Of a stretch of 64,000 bases of DNA, positions 1-8,994 are shown in pieces. Under the pieces are notes generated by a model. The model was not told the DNA's origin. It was given only the letters and a program-made list of their open reading frames with translations, and searched no databases. A program made the translations under genes and the position numbers. The stretch spans positions 62,001 to 126,000 of the forward strand of contig JBBIHB010000003.1 of assembly GCA_037447215.1 (NCBI GenBank), read 5' to 3'. Within the stretch, counting starts at the first letter, position 1. The number at the start of each line of letters is the position of its first letter. Source of the DNA: UBA1413 sp037447215. Lineage in GTDB: Bacteria > Bacteroidota > Bacteroidia > Bacteroidales > Prolixibacteraceae.

Positions 1-1
1 T

Positions 2-616
2 TTTCTGGTAAATATAGGACTTGTTGGTTTCCAGTGGCCAGAAGATGCTCCCACTTCTGGTTTTAGCCTGTTCAATGCTGGTGGGATAATTTTTATGATC
101 GTTGGGATCATGTTTTCAAAACCCCTGGCCGATAAATACGGCAAACGGGAAATATTTGGAATTGGCTTGTTTATTTCGACACTTTGCCTGCTTGCTTTTA
201 TTTTTTATACGCCTACTGCAATTGCATGGGTATTTATCAGCCAGATGCTGCATGGCTTCTTTTATGGACTCACTATTCCATTACTTTGGGCAATGATTGC
301 CGATGTGGCCGACTATTCCGAATGGAAAAACAACCGAAGGGCAACAGCCATAATCTTTTCGGCCATGATTTTTGGGTTAAAGGCAGGACTCAGCATTGGT
401 GGAGCTTTGGTGGCCGGTATTTTGGCTGTTTACGGGTACGACGAGCAGTTGATTATTCAGAGCGCTTCTACGGTTATGGGAATAAAACTTTCAGTAAGTA
501 TTTTTCCCACAATAACTTTTTTGGTTGGTGTAGGATGTTTGTTCTTTTACGAGATCAACAAAAAAATGGAAACCCAGATTGAAAAAGATTTGAGTCAAAG
601 AAGAACACCGGTTTAA
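2..616 (+). CDS. GPH-family sugar:cation symporter, C-terminal part
   Basis: This is the C-terminal ~204 residues of a multi-pass inner-membrane sugar transporter; the frame is open to the left edge of the window, so the true start lies outside. Several hydrophobic helices are visible. The stretch MIADVADYSEW followed by KNNRRATA and a glycine-rich helix is typical of the glycoside-pentoside-hexuronide (MelB/XynB-like) branch of the MFS, where it lies in the second half of the protein. The GH10 xylanase starts 49 bases downstream on the same strand, and a GH43 enzyme follows, so import of xylo-oligosaccharides or related pentosides into the cytoplasm is the likely job. The exact substrate is inferred from neighbours only. 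Confidence 0.85.
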   Translation, partial: FLVNIGLVGFQWPEDAPTSGFSLFNAGGIIFMIVGIMFSKPLADKYGKREIFGIGLFISTLCLLAFIFYTPTAIAWVFISQMLHGFFYGLTIPLLWAMIADVADYSEWKNNRRATAIIFSAMIFGLKAGLSIGGALVAGILAVYGYDEQLIIQSASTVMGIKLSVSIFPTITFLVGVGCLFFYEINKKMETQIEKDLSQRRTPV

Positions 617-665
617 CAAGGTTTATGTTTTACAAATTTTAGTTCACAGTTTAATACATATAAAT

Positions 666-1802
666 ATGAGAAAATTATTGAAATTCAGGTTGCTGATCGT
701 ATTGTCAATCGCATTTGCGGCCATAATGGGTTGCGCCAATGCACAAAAATCCGAACCAACCCTAAAAGATGCCCTTGCCGGTAAATTTTATATCGGGGTT
801 GCTTTAAATACCCCTCAAATCAGAGGTGTTGATACAACGTCACTTGAAATCATTAAAAAGCATTTCAATTCTATTGTTGCTGAGAACTGTATGAAAAGCG
901 GTGAAATTCAGCGTACTGAGGGAGTCTTCAATTTTGAGCTGGCCGATCAGTTTGTTGAATTCGGCGAAAAGAACAATATGCACATTGTAGGCCATACCCT
1001 CATTTGGCATTCACAGGCACCCCGTTGGTTTTTTACCGATGCAAACGGTAACGATGTGAGCCGCGAAGTTTTGATTGAACGCATGAGAAACCATATTTTT
1101 ACTGTAATGGGCCGTTACAAAGGTCGCATACATGGTTGGGATGTAGTAAACGAAGCCATTGAAGACAATGGGTCGTGGCGGAATAGCAAATTTTATCAGA
1201 TTTTAGGAGAGGAGTTCGTGGAGCTGGCGTTCAAATTCGCTGCTGAAGCCGACCCGGATGCCGAACTTTATTATAACGACTATTCGATGGCGCTCGAAGG
1301 CCGCCGTAATGGCGTGATTAACATGGTTAAAAACCTGAAATCGAAAGGGATTAAAATTGATGGAATCGGGATGCAGGGACATTTGCTCATGGATTCGCCT
1401 TCGATCGAAGAATATGAAAAAAGTATTCTGATGTATTCCGAACTGGGAGTTACCGTGATGATTACCGAACTCGATCTTTCGGCATTGCCCTGGCCAATTC
1501 GCCAGCAGGGAGCAGATATTGCCATGAGGGCAGAGTATGAAGCACGCATGAATCCATATACCGGAGGATTGACCGATTCGGCCACAGTTGCCTGGAATCA
1601 GCGTATGGGCGATTTCTTTTCGCTGTTCCTGAAACACCAGGATAAAATCAGTCGGGTAACCCTATGGGGGCTCGCCGATCATCAATCGTGGAAAAATAAT
1701 TTCCCAATGCGTGGCAGGACAGACTATCCATTGCTGTTTGACCGCAATTTCCAACCCAAGCCTGTTGTTGAAAGAATTATAAAGGAGGCACAGAAAAAAT
1801 GA
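666..1802 (+). CDS. GH10 endo-1,4-beta-xylanase, lipoprotein
   Basis: 378-residue glycoside hydrolase family 10 enzyme, expected to cut internal beta-1,4 bonds of xylan. The N-terminus is a lipoprotein signal with lipobox AIMGC (Cys23), so it should be lipid-anchored, probably at the cell surface or periplasm. Family hallmarks are all present: HTLIWHSQ near residue 110, the acid/base glutamate in WDVVNEAI (Glu163) and the nucleophile in ITELD (Glu268). The length matches a single-domain GH10 with no carbohydrate-binding module. Its stop overlaps the start of the GH43 gene by four bases (ATGA), which indicates translational coupling. With the upstream symporter this forms a small xylan-use operon. 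Confidence 0.95.
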   Translation: MRKLLKFRLLIVLSIAFAAIMGCANAQKSEPTLKDALAGKFYIGVALNTPQIRGVDTTSLEIIKKHFNSIVAENCMKSGEIQRTEGVFNFELADQFVEFGEKNNMHIVGHTLIWHSQAPRWFFTDANGNDVSREVLIERMRNHIFTVMGRYKGRIHGWDVVNEAIEDNGSWRNSKFYQILGEEFVELAFKFAAEADPDAELYYNDYSMALEGRRNGVINMVKNLKSKGIKIDGIGMQGHLLMDSPSIEEYEKSILMYSELGVTVMITELDLSALPWPIRQQGADIAMRAEYEARMNPYTGGLTDSATVAWNQRMGDFFSLFLKHQDKISRVTLWGLADHQSWKNNFPMRGRTDYPLLFDRNFQPKPVVERIIKEAQKK

Positions 1803-2770
1803 AAAAACCAAGACACTTAGTTAAGGATATATACACAGCCGATCCACGAGCCCATGTTTACCAAGGGAAATTATATATTTTCCCATCGCACGACATCGAG
1901 TCGGGTATTCCAGAGGACGATACGGGAGCCCATTTCGATATGCGCGATTATCATGTTTATTCCATGGAGCATCCCGAAGGAGAATGCATTGATCATGGTG
2001 TGGCGCTCGATATCAAGGATGTGCCATGGGCTAAACGCCAGATGTGGTCGAACGATGTAGCGTATAAAAACGGAAAATACTATATGTATTTCCCGGCAAA
2101 AGATAAAGACGATATTTTCAGGATTGGTATCGCAATAGCCGACAGGCCCGAAGGCCCCTATAAAGCATTGCCCGAGCCGATGAAAGGCAGTTTCAGTATC
2201 GACCAATCGGTATTTGTCGATGACGATGGCAATCAGTATTTATATTGGGGTGGTATTTGGGGTGGTCAACTCCAGCGCTATAAAAACGGTAAATACGAAG
2301 ATAACGATGACCTGCATGCGCCAGACGAACCTGCAATATGTGCCAAAGTGGCAAAACTTTCGGACGATATGCTTGAGTTTGGTGAAGAGCCCCGCGATGT
2401 TGTGATCCTCGATGTTTACGGAAAACCGCTTTTGACAAAAGATGAAAACCGCCGGTTTTTTGAAGCTCCATGGGTTCATAAATATAACGGTAAATACTAT
2501 TTCTCCTATTCAACCGGTAATACCCATCTTTTGTGTTATGCAATCGGTGATAACCCATATGGTCCGTTTACTTATGCCGGTGTGGTCTTAACTCCGGTGG
2601 TTGGATGGACAACCCATCATTCGATTGTTGAGTTTAAAGGCAAATGGTACCTGTTCCATCACGATAGCAAACCTTCGGGCGGAAAAACCTGGCTACGGAG
2701 TATGAAAGTGGTTGAGTTGGAATACAACCCCGACGGAACCATCAAGACTATTGACGGGATGGCGGAATAA
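1799..2770 (+). CDS. GH43 family glycoside hydrolase (xylosidase/arabinofuranosidase type)
   Basis: 323-residue five-bladed beta-propeller enzyme of family GH43. The three expected acidic residues can be placed: the general base in TADPRAHV (Asp15), the pKa-modulating aspartate in SIDQSVFV (Asp135) and the general acid in FFEAPWVHK (Glu222). There is no signal peptide, so it should act in the cytoplasm on oligosaccharides brought in by the upstream symporter, releasing xylose or arabinose. The start overlaps the xylanase stop by four bases. GH43 members differ in substrate, so beta-xylosidase versus alpha-L-arabinofuranosidase cannot be decided from the sequence alone. Confidence 0.9.
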   Translation: MKKPRHLVKDIYTADPRAHVYQGKLYIFPSHDIESGIPEDDTGAHFDMRDYHVYSMEHPEGECIDHGVALDIKDVPWAKRQMWSNDVAYKNGKYYMYFPAKDKDDIFRIGIAIADRPEGPYKALPEPMKGSFSIDQSVFVDDDGNQYLYWGGIWGGQLQRYKNGKYEDNDDLHAPDEPAICAKVAKLSDDMLEFGEEPRDVVILDVYGKPLLTKDENRRFFEAPWVHKYNGKYYFSYSTGNTHLLCYAIGDNPYGPFTYAGVVLTPVVGWTTHHSIVEFKGKWYLFHHDSKPSGGKTWLRSMKVVELEYNPDGTIKTIDGMAE

Positions 2771-2775
2771 GTTCA

Positions 2776-3165
2776 CTAAAATGCAAACCCAAACACAATC
2801 ATTGCATTTTGATTTGATACCGACAATGTGGTGGTTTTGGTTTTCTTTTCATCTGTATAAATTGTCTTGATTTTTAATGGTCAGATGGAATCACCATGAG
2901 GAACCTTATTCATTCCGGTTTGTGTTTTGATAATCATGGTGATTTCATTTACCGAAACTGAACTGTAATTGATACCAGGACTTATTTCTGCTCCAATGCT
3001 AAATCCATGATTAAGTTTGTGCATAAACCCTAATATGCTGTATGCGCCAATTCCGTATCCTTTTATGTCATTTCCGGCATTGTTCGAAGTTATTGTTCCA
3101 CTTAAACCGGCGCACCTTCACTAAAACAGCTTTCAAAATAGTTGCCCGATAAACAATGTTTCATT
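2776..3165 (-). pseudogene. Decayed 3' end of an outer-membrane beta-barrel protein gene
   Basis: The apparent intergenic stretch between the GH43 and GH29 genes reads, on the minus strand, as a broken coding region. From 3117 down to 2776 one frame runs for about 114 codons with a single in-frame TGA at 2881-2883. The translation alternates polar and hydrophobic residues and glycines (GYGIGAYSILGF, then FSIGAEISPGINYS), and it ends MIVFGFAF plus stop. A C-terminal aromatic residue after alternating strands is typical of outer-membrane barrels. Upstream of 3117 the similarity seems to jump frame (GNYFESCFSEGAP around 3105-3150), and the remnant is cut by the GH29 gene. No start codon is visible. 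The family assignment is inference from pattern, not from a match. Confidence 0.5.
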
Positions 3166-3208
3166 AGTTTTGGCCGTTGAATTTTCGATAATTGAGAAAA
3201 AAATTGAT

Positions 3209-5296
3209 ATGAAGTACCGTTTTACCTGGTTAGCCCTCATTGTTTTTCTTTTGATTTCCTGCGAAAATATCCCGCCACCGGCCCCATATGGCCCGTTACC
3301 ATCCGAAAAGCAGCTTGCATGGCACGACCTGGAATATTACGCGTTCGTTCACTTCAATATGAATACATTCACTAATATGGAGTGGGGTATGGGCGATGAA
3401 AAACCCGAATGGTTTAACCCAACTGAACTGGATACCCGTCAATGGGCCAGGGTGGCCAAAGATGCCGGAATGAAGGGGATCATCATCACCGCCAAGCACC
3501 ACGATGGCTTCTGCCTTTGGCCATCAGCCTATACCGAACATTCGGTAAAGAATTCGCCCTGGCGCGATGGCAAGGGCGATGTTTTGCGTGAACTGGCCGA
3601 TGCCTGCAAGGAATATGGCCTTAAATTCGGTATTTATCTTTCGCCATGGGACCGCAATCATGCCGATTACGGAAAACCTGAATACCTCGGTTATTTCCGC
3701 AACCAATTACGAGAACTGCTCACCAACTATGGCGAGGTGTTCGAAGTATGGTTCGACGGGGCTAATGGCGGAACAGGATATTATGGCGGTGCTAACGAAA
3801 ACCGGAAAATCGACAACCGCACCTACTATGAGTGGGATACCGTTTTTGAGATTGTACGCGAATTGCAGCCCATGGCCTGTATATTCTCCGATGGAGGCCC
3901 CGATGTGCGTTGGGTAGGCAACGAGGAAGGATGGGCCCGGCCAACCAACTGGTGCCTTTTGAAACGGGATGACTTTGCCCCCGGAATTGCCGAAAACCTG
4001 GAACATTTGAGGGCAGGACAGGAGGACGGAACGCACTGGTTACCTGCCGAAGTTGATGTTTCTATCCGGCCGGGCTGGTACTATCACCCTTACGAAGATC
4101 ACAAAGTGAAAACTCTTCCTCAATTGCTTGATATTTACTATAATTCAGTAGGGCGTAATGCTTCTTTATTGCTCAATTTCCCGGTTGATACACGGGGGTT
4201 GATCCACGAAAACGATGTTGAAGCCGTTTTGAGGCTTGCCGAAACGCTTAAAGCCGACTTTGCGGTTGACCTGGCAAAAGGCCAGAAAATTACTGCTACC
4301 AATGTTCGGGGTAATTCAGGCAGATTCTCAGCTAAAAAACTAATCGACGGAAAGAAAGATACCTACTGGGCTACCAATGACGGTGTTACCCAGACAACAT
4401 TGACCCTTGAATTTGATCAGCCAACAACCCTTAACCGGCTTTTATTGCAGGAACATATTCCCCTTGGGCAAAGGGTAAAAAAATTCAGGGTGGAGTGTAT
4501 AAAAAACGGCGACTGGCAAATTCTTGCTGAGGAAACAACCATCGGCTACAAAAGAATAATCCGTTTGCCTGATGTAAACACCAGCAGGCTGAGAATAACC
4601 ATTGAAGATGCGAAAGCTGCTCCGGTAATATCAAATCTGCAGGTTTTTAATGCCCCAAAAGTTTTGGAGTCGCCTGCTATAATGCGTAACCAGTCCGGTG
4701 AGGTTACGCTTAAAGCGTTTGATGATGGTGTTGATTTGTTTTATACTACCGACGGGACTACTCCCGGTTCGGCTTCAGAAAAATATACCGGTCCTTTAAT
4801 GTTTGCACAGAAAGGTATCATCAAAGCAGTTGCAGTCGATCGTCTCACCGGCAAAAGCGGACAAGTAACCCGGCATGAGTTTGATATACCGGCTGTCAAA
4901 TGGCAATTATCTGGCGGACCAGGAAAAAATCAGCGTGCAGGGAACATATTTGATGGCAATCCTTATACTACGTTGGTAATTAATCAGCCTTTACCTGTCG
5001 ATTTTATTATCGACCTGAACGAAACCGTCAACCTTGCCGGATTTAATTATTTACCCGATCAAAATCGATATTCTCAGGGAGTTATTCGCCATTATGAACT
5101 TTCTGTAAGTACTGATGGACATAGTTTCGGTCTGCCGGTTGCTTCGGGCGAATTTGGAAATATTGCAAACAGTCCCAGCTGGCAGAGGGTAACCTTTGAT
5201 AAGGTACCTGCACGTTATATACGTTTCAGGGCGGTTAGTGAAGCATCAGGACAGAGCAGGGCCGGAATTGCCGAATTTACGATCATTACAAGATAA
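3209..5296 (+). CDS. GH29 alpha-L-fucosidase lipoprotein with discoidin-type C-terminal domains
   Basis: About 695 residues. I chose the ATG at 3209 because it starts directly with a lipoprotein signal (MKYRFTWLALIVFLLISC, Cys18); a longer reading from 3170 adds a charged tail in front of it. Residues ~30-350 form the GH29 catalytic barrel: WARVAKDAGMKGIIITAKHHDGF and the nucleophile Asp183 in EVWFDGANGG. Then follow an F5/8 type C (CBM32-like) sandwich at ~360-480, a short chitobiase C-terminal-like domain (FYTTDGTTPGSA, ~485-555) and a second F5/8 type C domain (~565-690). It should remove alpha-linked fucose from glycans outside the cytoplasm. The domain set is common for Bacteroidota GH29 enzymes of the more linkage-selective kind. 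Confidence 0.93.
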   Translation: MKYRFTWLALIVFLLISCENIPPPAPYGPLPSEKQLAWHDLEYYAFVHFNMNTFTNMEWGMGDEKPEWFNPTELDTRQWARVAKDAGMKGIIITAKHHDGFCLWPSAYTEHSVKNSPWRDGKGDVLRELADACKEYGLKFGIYLSPWDRNHADYGKPEYLGYFRNQLRELLTNYGEVFEVWFDGANGGTGYYGGANENRKIDNRTYYEWDTVFEIVRELQPMACIFSDGGPDVRWVGNEEGWARPTNWCLLKRDDFAPGIAENLEHLRAGQEDGTHWLPAEVDVSIRPGWYYHPYEDHKVKTLPQLLDIYYNSVGRNASLLLNFPVDTRGLIHENDVEAVLRLAETLKADFAVDLAKGQKITATNVRGNSGRFSAKKLIDGKKDTYWATNDGVTQTTLTLEFDQPTTLNRLLLQEHIPLGQRVKKFRVECIKNGDWQILAEETTIGYKRIIRLPDVNTSRLRITIEDAKAAPVISNLQVFNAPKVLESPAIMRNQSGEVTLKAFDDGVDLFYTTDGTTPGSASEKYTGPLMFAQKGIIKAVAVDRLTGKSGQVTRHEFDIPAVKWQLSGGPGKNQRAGNIFDGNPYTTLVINQPLPVDFIIDLNETVNLAGFNYLPDQNRYSQGVIRHYELSVSTDGHSFGLPVASGEFGNIANSPSWQRVTFDKVPARYIRFRAVSEASGQSRAGIAEFTIITR

Positions 5297-5300
5297 TCTT

Positions 5301-5717
5301 ATGATTCAGCACGATACACAGATCAGGGTTTGTTATGGCGATACCGATATGATGGGGGTCGTATATTATGGAACGTACCCCCGTTTTTATGAAATTGCCC
5401 GAACAGAGCTTTTACGGACATATGGTATTACCTACAGGGAAATTGAAGAAGCGGGATTAATCTGGCCTGTTCGAAGCCTGAACATCACCTATATCAAGCC
5501 GGCTGTTTACGACGATTTACTAACAGTCCGCACCTTTGTTGAAGAGTTGCCTGCGGTCAGATTCAAAATTAAAACCCAGATTTTTAATCAACATGGCGAA
5601 TTGATCAATCATGGTGAAGTAGTGCTGATATCAACCAGCCGCCAAACCGGAAGGCCAATAAAAACACCCGAATGGTTGTTGACGAAATTCAGGGAAATGG
5701 CAAATGATATTTCGTGA
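5301..5717 (+). CDS. YbgC/4-hydroxybenzoyl-CoA-type acyl-CoA thioesterase
   Basis: 138-residue hotdog-fold thioesterase. The start at 5301 (ATG, MIQHDTQIRVCYGDTDMMG) gives the normal family length; a longer open frame from 5196 overlaps the end of the fucosidase and adds unrelated residues. The signature YGDTDMMGVVYYGTY carries the catalytic aspartate (Asp16) and the usual aromatic residues, followed by the FYEIARTELLR helix. It should hydrolyse acyl-CoA or acyl-ACP esters in the cytoplasm. It lies 4 bases after the fucosidase stop and may simply be co-transcribed; nothing links it to glycan use. Confidence 0.9.
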   Translation: MIQHDTQIRVCYGDTDMMGVVYYGTYPRFYEIARTELLRTYGITYREIEEAGLIWPVRSLNITYIKPAVYDDLLTVRTFVEELPAVRFKIKTQIFNQHGELINHGEVVLISTSRQTGRPIKTPEWLLTKFREMANDIS

Positions 5718-5936
5718 TTCTGTTATCCTAAAGAGGCATTTCAATAATTCTTTTTTTCAGGAATAAGGCATAATTTATCAATCAGTTATGAATTTCCGAA
5801 TTTTATATTTTGATATAGAGGCGTAAATCGTAAATCAAAAATCGAATAAATAACAAAAAACTGCCTGTTAAAAAGAGCTGCTGCTTTCTTTATTAATTGC
5901 CTGCTCATACCTTCCGCTCCCTCATGTGCCCTTGCC

Positions 5937-6575
5937 TTAAATCTTAATTCCGGTAAAAAAAGCCACACCAAGTGTAATGGCCACAAACAAAAGTATAGCT
6001 ATTCCGGCAATCTTATTAAACCACCAAAGTACCCTAAGGTTAAATCTGTGTTTGAAAATATACACCAGTTCAATAAGGCTGAACCACCATAAACAGGCTC
6101 CGATAAATACACCGACAACCAAAAATAGGGTCTGATAAGGCCGTTCAAGCGTAAAAGTAATTCCAGAACTGGCCAGCAATGCAATAAAGGCAAATATGGT
6201 TATGGGATTAGCAAGTGTTAAGGCGAGAGTTGACGTTAAATCCTGTATGGGGGTATTTCCTTTTCGTTTGAATTTTTTGAAATCACGCACAGGGTTTTTG
6301 AAAAAAATATGGAGCCCGATGGCTACAACTGCCAATCCGCCAAAAATCTGAAACGAAAGTTGATATTGCCTCACCAATTCAATAATAAAAGTCAGGCTGT
6401 ACCCGGCCACGATAGCATAAATGAGATCGGCAAGGGCTGCGCCAAGACCCGACATATATCCCGAAAAACGACTTTTATTGACTGTCCGTTGGATGATCAG
6501 AATGCCAATGGGGCCAACCGGCATGGCTACCAGAAAACCTACAACTACACCTGTTATGAGTAAATTGAAAATCAT
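5937..6575 (-). CDS. LysE/RhtB-family amino-acid exporter
   Basis: 212-residue inner-membrane protein with about six hydrophobic helices. The N-terminal MPVGPIGILIIQRT and the following helix with GLGAALADLIYA are typical of the LysE/RhtB efflux family. The substrate cannot be read from the sequence; amino acids or small amphipathic metabolites are usual. It is transcribed alone, convergent with the thioesterase gene and divergent from the gene at 6658. A TAnnTTTG-like box (6580-6587) sits only five bases upstream of the start, too close to be a secure promoter. The 219 bases between 5718 and 5936 hold nothing I can recognise. Confidence 0.88.
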   Translation of the reverse strand: MIFNLLITGVVVGFLVAMPVGPIGILIIQRTVNKSRFSGYMSGLGAALADLIYAIVAGYSLTFIIELVRQYQLSFQIFGGLAVVAIGLHIFFKNPVRDFKKFKRKGNTPIQDLTSTLALTLANPITIFAFIALLASSGITFTLERPYQTLFLVVGVFIGACLWWFSLIELVYIFKHRFNLRVLWWFNKIAGIAILLFVAITLGVAFFTGIKI

Positions 6576-6657
6576 TTGCCAAAAATATATTTTTTGGGAT
6601 AAAATGATTTAAATCCATTCTGGAATGGCTATTTTAGGGCTTTTAAATTTGATTTAT

Positions 6658-7191
6658 ATGGAAGAGTTAACAGTAGGTACAAGGGTTGACCACCCACGAT
6701 ACGGCGAAGGGATCATAAGCCGCGTCAATTTGGTAGCTTATGAAGTATATTTTGCCAGGGGCGGAAAAGTTGAGATTACAAAACGGAGTAATGATTTGAC
6801 CGTAATAGAGTTAAAGGAAGAAAGCCGCCCTAAAAATATGCTGACACTCGACGAAGTTGAGCAGGTAATGGTAAGCGTACTTGATCGCTTTAACGGCCTG
6901 TCATACCTGGCTCCTTTGGGAGAAAAATGGATAGGCGGAACTATTGAACTCAAACCCGGAAAACCTGATTTAAAATCAAAGGAAATTCCCATTGAAACAT
7001 TTTTTCACAAGATTGTAATGGTACGCGACAGGTTAAGGGTACTCGAGCAGAATATCAATTCCCATTCGTTGCTCACCGATGAGGAAAAGATAAACCTTCA
7101 GCAATATATTACCCGTGTTTATGGCTCGCTGACCACATTTAATATCTTGTTTGCCGAAAAGGACGATTATTTTGTCGGGGCAAAATCGTGA
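6658..7191 (+). CDS. Small protein with PcrA/UvrD-type Tudor-like N-terminal domain
   Basis: 177 residues, function unknown. The first ~55 residues (VGTRVDHPRYGEGIISRV, then EVYFARGGKVEI) resemble the Tudor-like domain found at the C-terminus of UvrD/PcrA helicases, which binds RNA polymerase or other proteins. The remaining ~120 residues are charged and predicted helical, with no family I recognise. I chose the ATG at 6658; an in-frame ATG at 6625 would add a hydrophobic stretch (MAILGLLNLIY) unlike the domain start. The stop overlaps the next open frame by four bases, but that downstream gene is broken. Confidence 0.7.
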   Translation: MEELTVGTRVDHPRYGEGIISRVNLVAYEVYFARGGKVEITKRSNDLTVIELKEESRPKNMLTLDEVEQVMVSVLDRFNGLSYLAPLGEKWIGGTIELKPGKPDLKSKEIPIETFFHKIVMVRDRLRVLEQNINSHSLLTDEEKINLQQYITRVYGSLTTFNILFAEKDDYFVGAKS

Positions 7192-7212
7192 CGAAACGGA
7201 AATTATCCTACC

Positions 7213-8118
7213 ATGAAGAAATTATTTATTACAACATGTTGTATGTTAATTATTTATATTCGATTGCACAGGATTTTAGTCTGAAAGTTGTGTCTGATGG
7301 AGCTCCCTTCAGTAACGGAATTGCTGCTTCCGAAAAAAAAAATATGATGGTGTTCGTAATAGGAATGTACAGTAGCTTATATGGATGTTTACCTTCCAGA
7401 AAAGGATAAGGATACAAGTGCTGCAGTAGTAATTTGCAATGGAGGAGGATATCAGATTCTTGCCATGGACAAAGGGGGTTATAATATTGCTCAATGGCTG
7501 GCCGAAAGGGTAGTGGCTGGCATTGTTCTGAAATACACGATGCCAAACGGCCATCAACAGATTCTATCAGGCGATGCAAGGCAGGCTATGCATACCGTAA
7601 GGGCTTATGCAAGCGAATGCGGAATTGATCCAGCAAAAGTGGAAATTGCAGGTTCTTCGGCCGGAGGTCATCTGGCATCCACAGTCGGTACCCGGTTCGA
7701 TCCGGGTAACCCCAATGCTGCTGACCCGGTAGAAAGGTATCGCTGCCGGCGCGATTTTATGCTTTTATTGTACCCTGTAATTTCATTCAGGGAAGAAATA
7801 GGCCACATAGGATCGTGCCGGAATCTGATAGGCGAAGGGTGCGATTGGAAATTGGTACAAAACTTTTCCAACAAGCTACATTTTACTGCTTATGTGCCTC
7901 CTGCTTTCCTTGTGCTTCCCGACGACGACAGTTCGGTGGTGCCCCGCAACACCATAAAGTTTTATTCAGCGTTGAAAGACAATTATGTACCTGCCGTGAT
8001 GCATATTTTTCTGAAAGGGGGACATGGTTTCGGAATGCGGAACAATAACAGTCCTACCGAAAATTGGCAAGGTTTAAATATGGATTGTCTCAAAATATCA
8101 GGATTCATGACTAATTAA
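7213..8118 (+). pseudogene. Alpha/beta-hydrolase (acetyl-xylan-esterase-like), frameshifted near the N-terminus
   Basis: The 3' part (from 7381) encodes ~245 residues of a secreted-esterase-type alpha/beta hydrolase: CNGGGYQILAMDKGGYN (oxyanion region), nucleophile in GSSAGGHLAS, a likely acid in LPDDDSSVVP and the histidine in GGHGFGM. The N-terminal part is spread over three frames. A signal peptide starts at 7213 (MKKLFITTCCMLII), then SIAQDFSLKVVSDGAPFSNG continues in a second frame to a run of ten A (7333-7342), then GVRNRNV in a third frame, and finally TVAYMDVYLP rejoins the long frame near 7366. At least three one-base indels are needed, so a genuine pseudogene is more likely than a single sequencing slip. 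Related esterases remove acetyl groups from xylan or other esters. Confidence 0.75.
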
Positions 8119-8126
8119 AGAAAGGT

Positions 8127-8600
8127 TTGAAAAAAATATCCCAAAAACCGGCAATCATACTTTTTGATGGGTTTTGTAACCTGTGCAGCCGAAGTGTCGA
8201 TTTTATAATAAATAACGATAATAAAAGAATTTTCCTGTATGCAGCTTTACAATCGGATACAGGGAAGTTTATACGTAGCCTTTATAAGATACCTGATGAA
8301 ACCGATTCGGTAATTTTATGGCAGGATGGCAGGTTTTCTTTTCATTCAGAAGCTGCATTGAAGATTGCAATTCAACTGCGTTTCCCATGGCCATTGTTCG
8401 GAATATTTTTCATTGTTCCGGCTTTTATCCGCGATGCTGTTTATCAATGGATTGCCCGCAACCGTTACCGTTGGTTTGGGAAACGTGAAATTTGCCGGAT
8501 ACCGGCAGATGAGGATAGGTTGTTATTTGTGAACAATGATGAATTGCCTGAATATTTAAAATCAGCAAACATCCCTAGTGCTGAAAATAAAATGAATTGA
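8127..8600 (+). CDS. DCC-family thiol-disulfide oxidoreductase (DUF393)
   Basis: 157 residues starting at a TTG codon, preceded by an AAAGAAAGG purine stretch that serves as the ribosome-binding site; no ATG is available before the conserved motif. The N-terminal LFDGFCNLCSRSVDFI contains the DxxCxxC signature of the family (Cys17, Cys20), a thioredoxin-like redox site. A short hydrophobic stretch lies near residues 92-107. The biological partner is unknown for most members. It starts eight bases after the disrupted esterase and is on the same strand. Confidence 0.88.
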   Translation: MKKISQKPAIILFDGFCNLCSRSVDFIINNDNKRIFLYAALQSDTGKFIRSLYKIPDETDSVILWQDGRFSFHSEAALKIAIQLRFPWPLFGIFFIVPAFIRDAVYQWIARNRYRWFGKREICRIPADEDRLLFVNNDELPEYLKSANIPSAENKMN

Positions 8601-8610
8601 AAACACTGCT

Positions 8611-8994
8611 CTATAGTTGATCCCCGAAGAAGTCATCCAGATCGCGACGTTCCTTTTTAGTAGGCCTGCCAGCGCCCCGGTCGCGGCTTAACCATTGCAT
8701 ATCCTTTTGCATTTCGAGCAGATCGAGTTCCGACTGTGGGGTCACCTCTTTCATAAGCTTAGGAACATCTTTGGCGCCCACCCTGCTTCCTGGAATCCCT
8801 AAAACCTTGTAAATGCGATAGATGGGCGATCGTTTAATCCTGATTATTTCACCTGGTTTGACCATCCGCGATGGTTTAACAGGTAGTTCTCCAATGAAAA
8901 CATGGCCTTTTGCACAGGTTTCGGTTGCCAGGCTCCGGGTTTTAAACAGCCTGACCATCCATAACCATTTATCAATGCGTATTGATTCAGCCAT
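8611..8994 (-). CDS. hslR: S4-domain RNA-binding protein, Hsp15-like
   Basis: 127 residues with an N-terminal S4 RNA-binding domain (IRIDKWLWMVRLFKTRSLAT, then GHVFI) and a basic C-terminal tail (RPTKKERRDLDDFF), the layout of heat-shock protein 15. Hsp15 binds 50S subunits that still carry nascent chains after ribosome stalling and helps recycle them. Its start overlaps the end of pth by eight bases, so the two are translationally coupled; pth also acts on stalled-peptide products, which makes the pairing sensible. Confidence 0.9.
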   Translation of the reverse strand: MAESIRIDKWLWMVRLFKTRSLATETCAKGHVFIGELPVKPSRMVKPGEIIRIKRSPIYRIYKVLGIPGSRVGAKDVPKLMKEVTPQSELDLLEMQKDMQWLSRDRGAGRPTKKERRDLDDFFGDQL

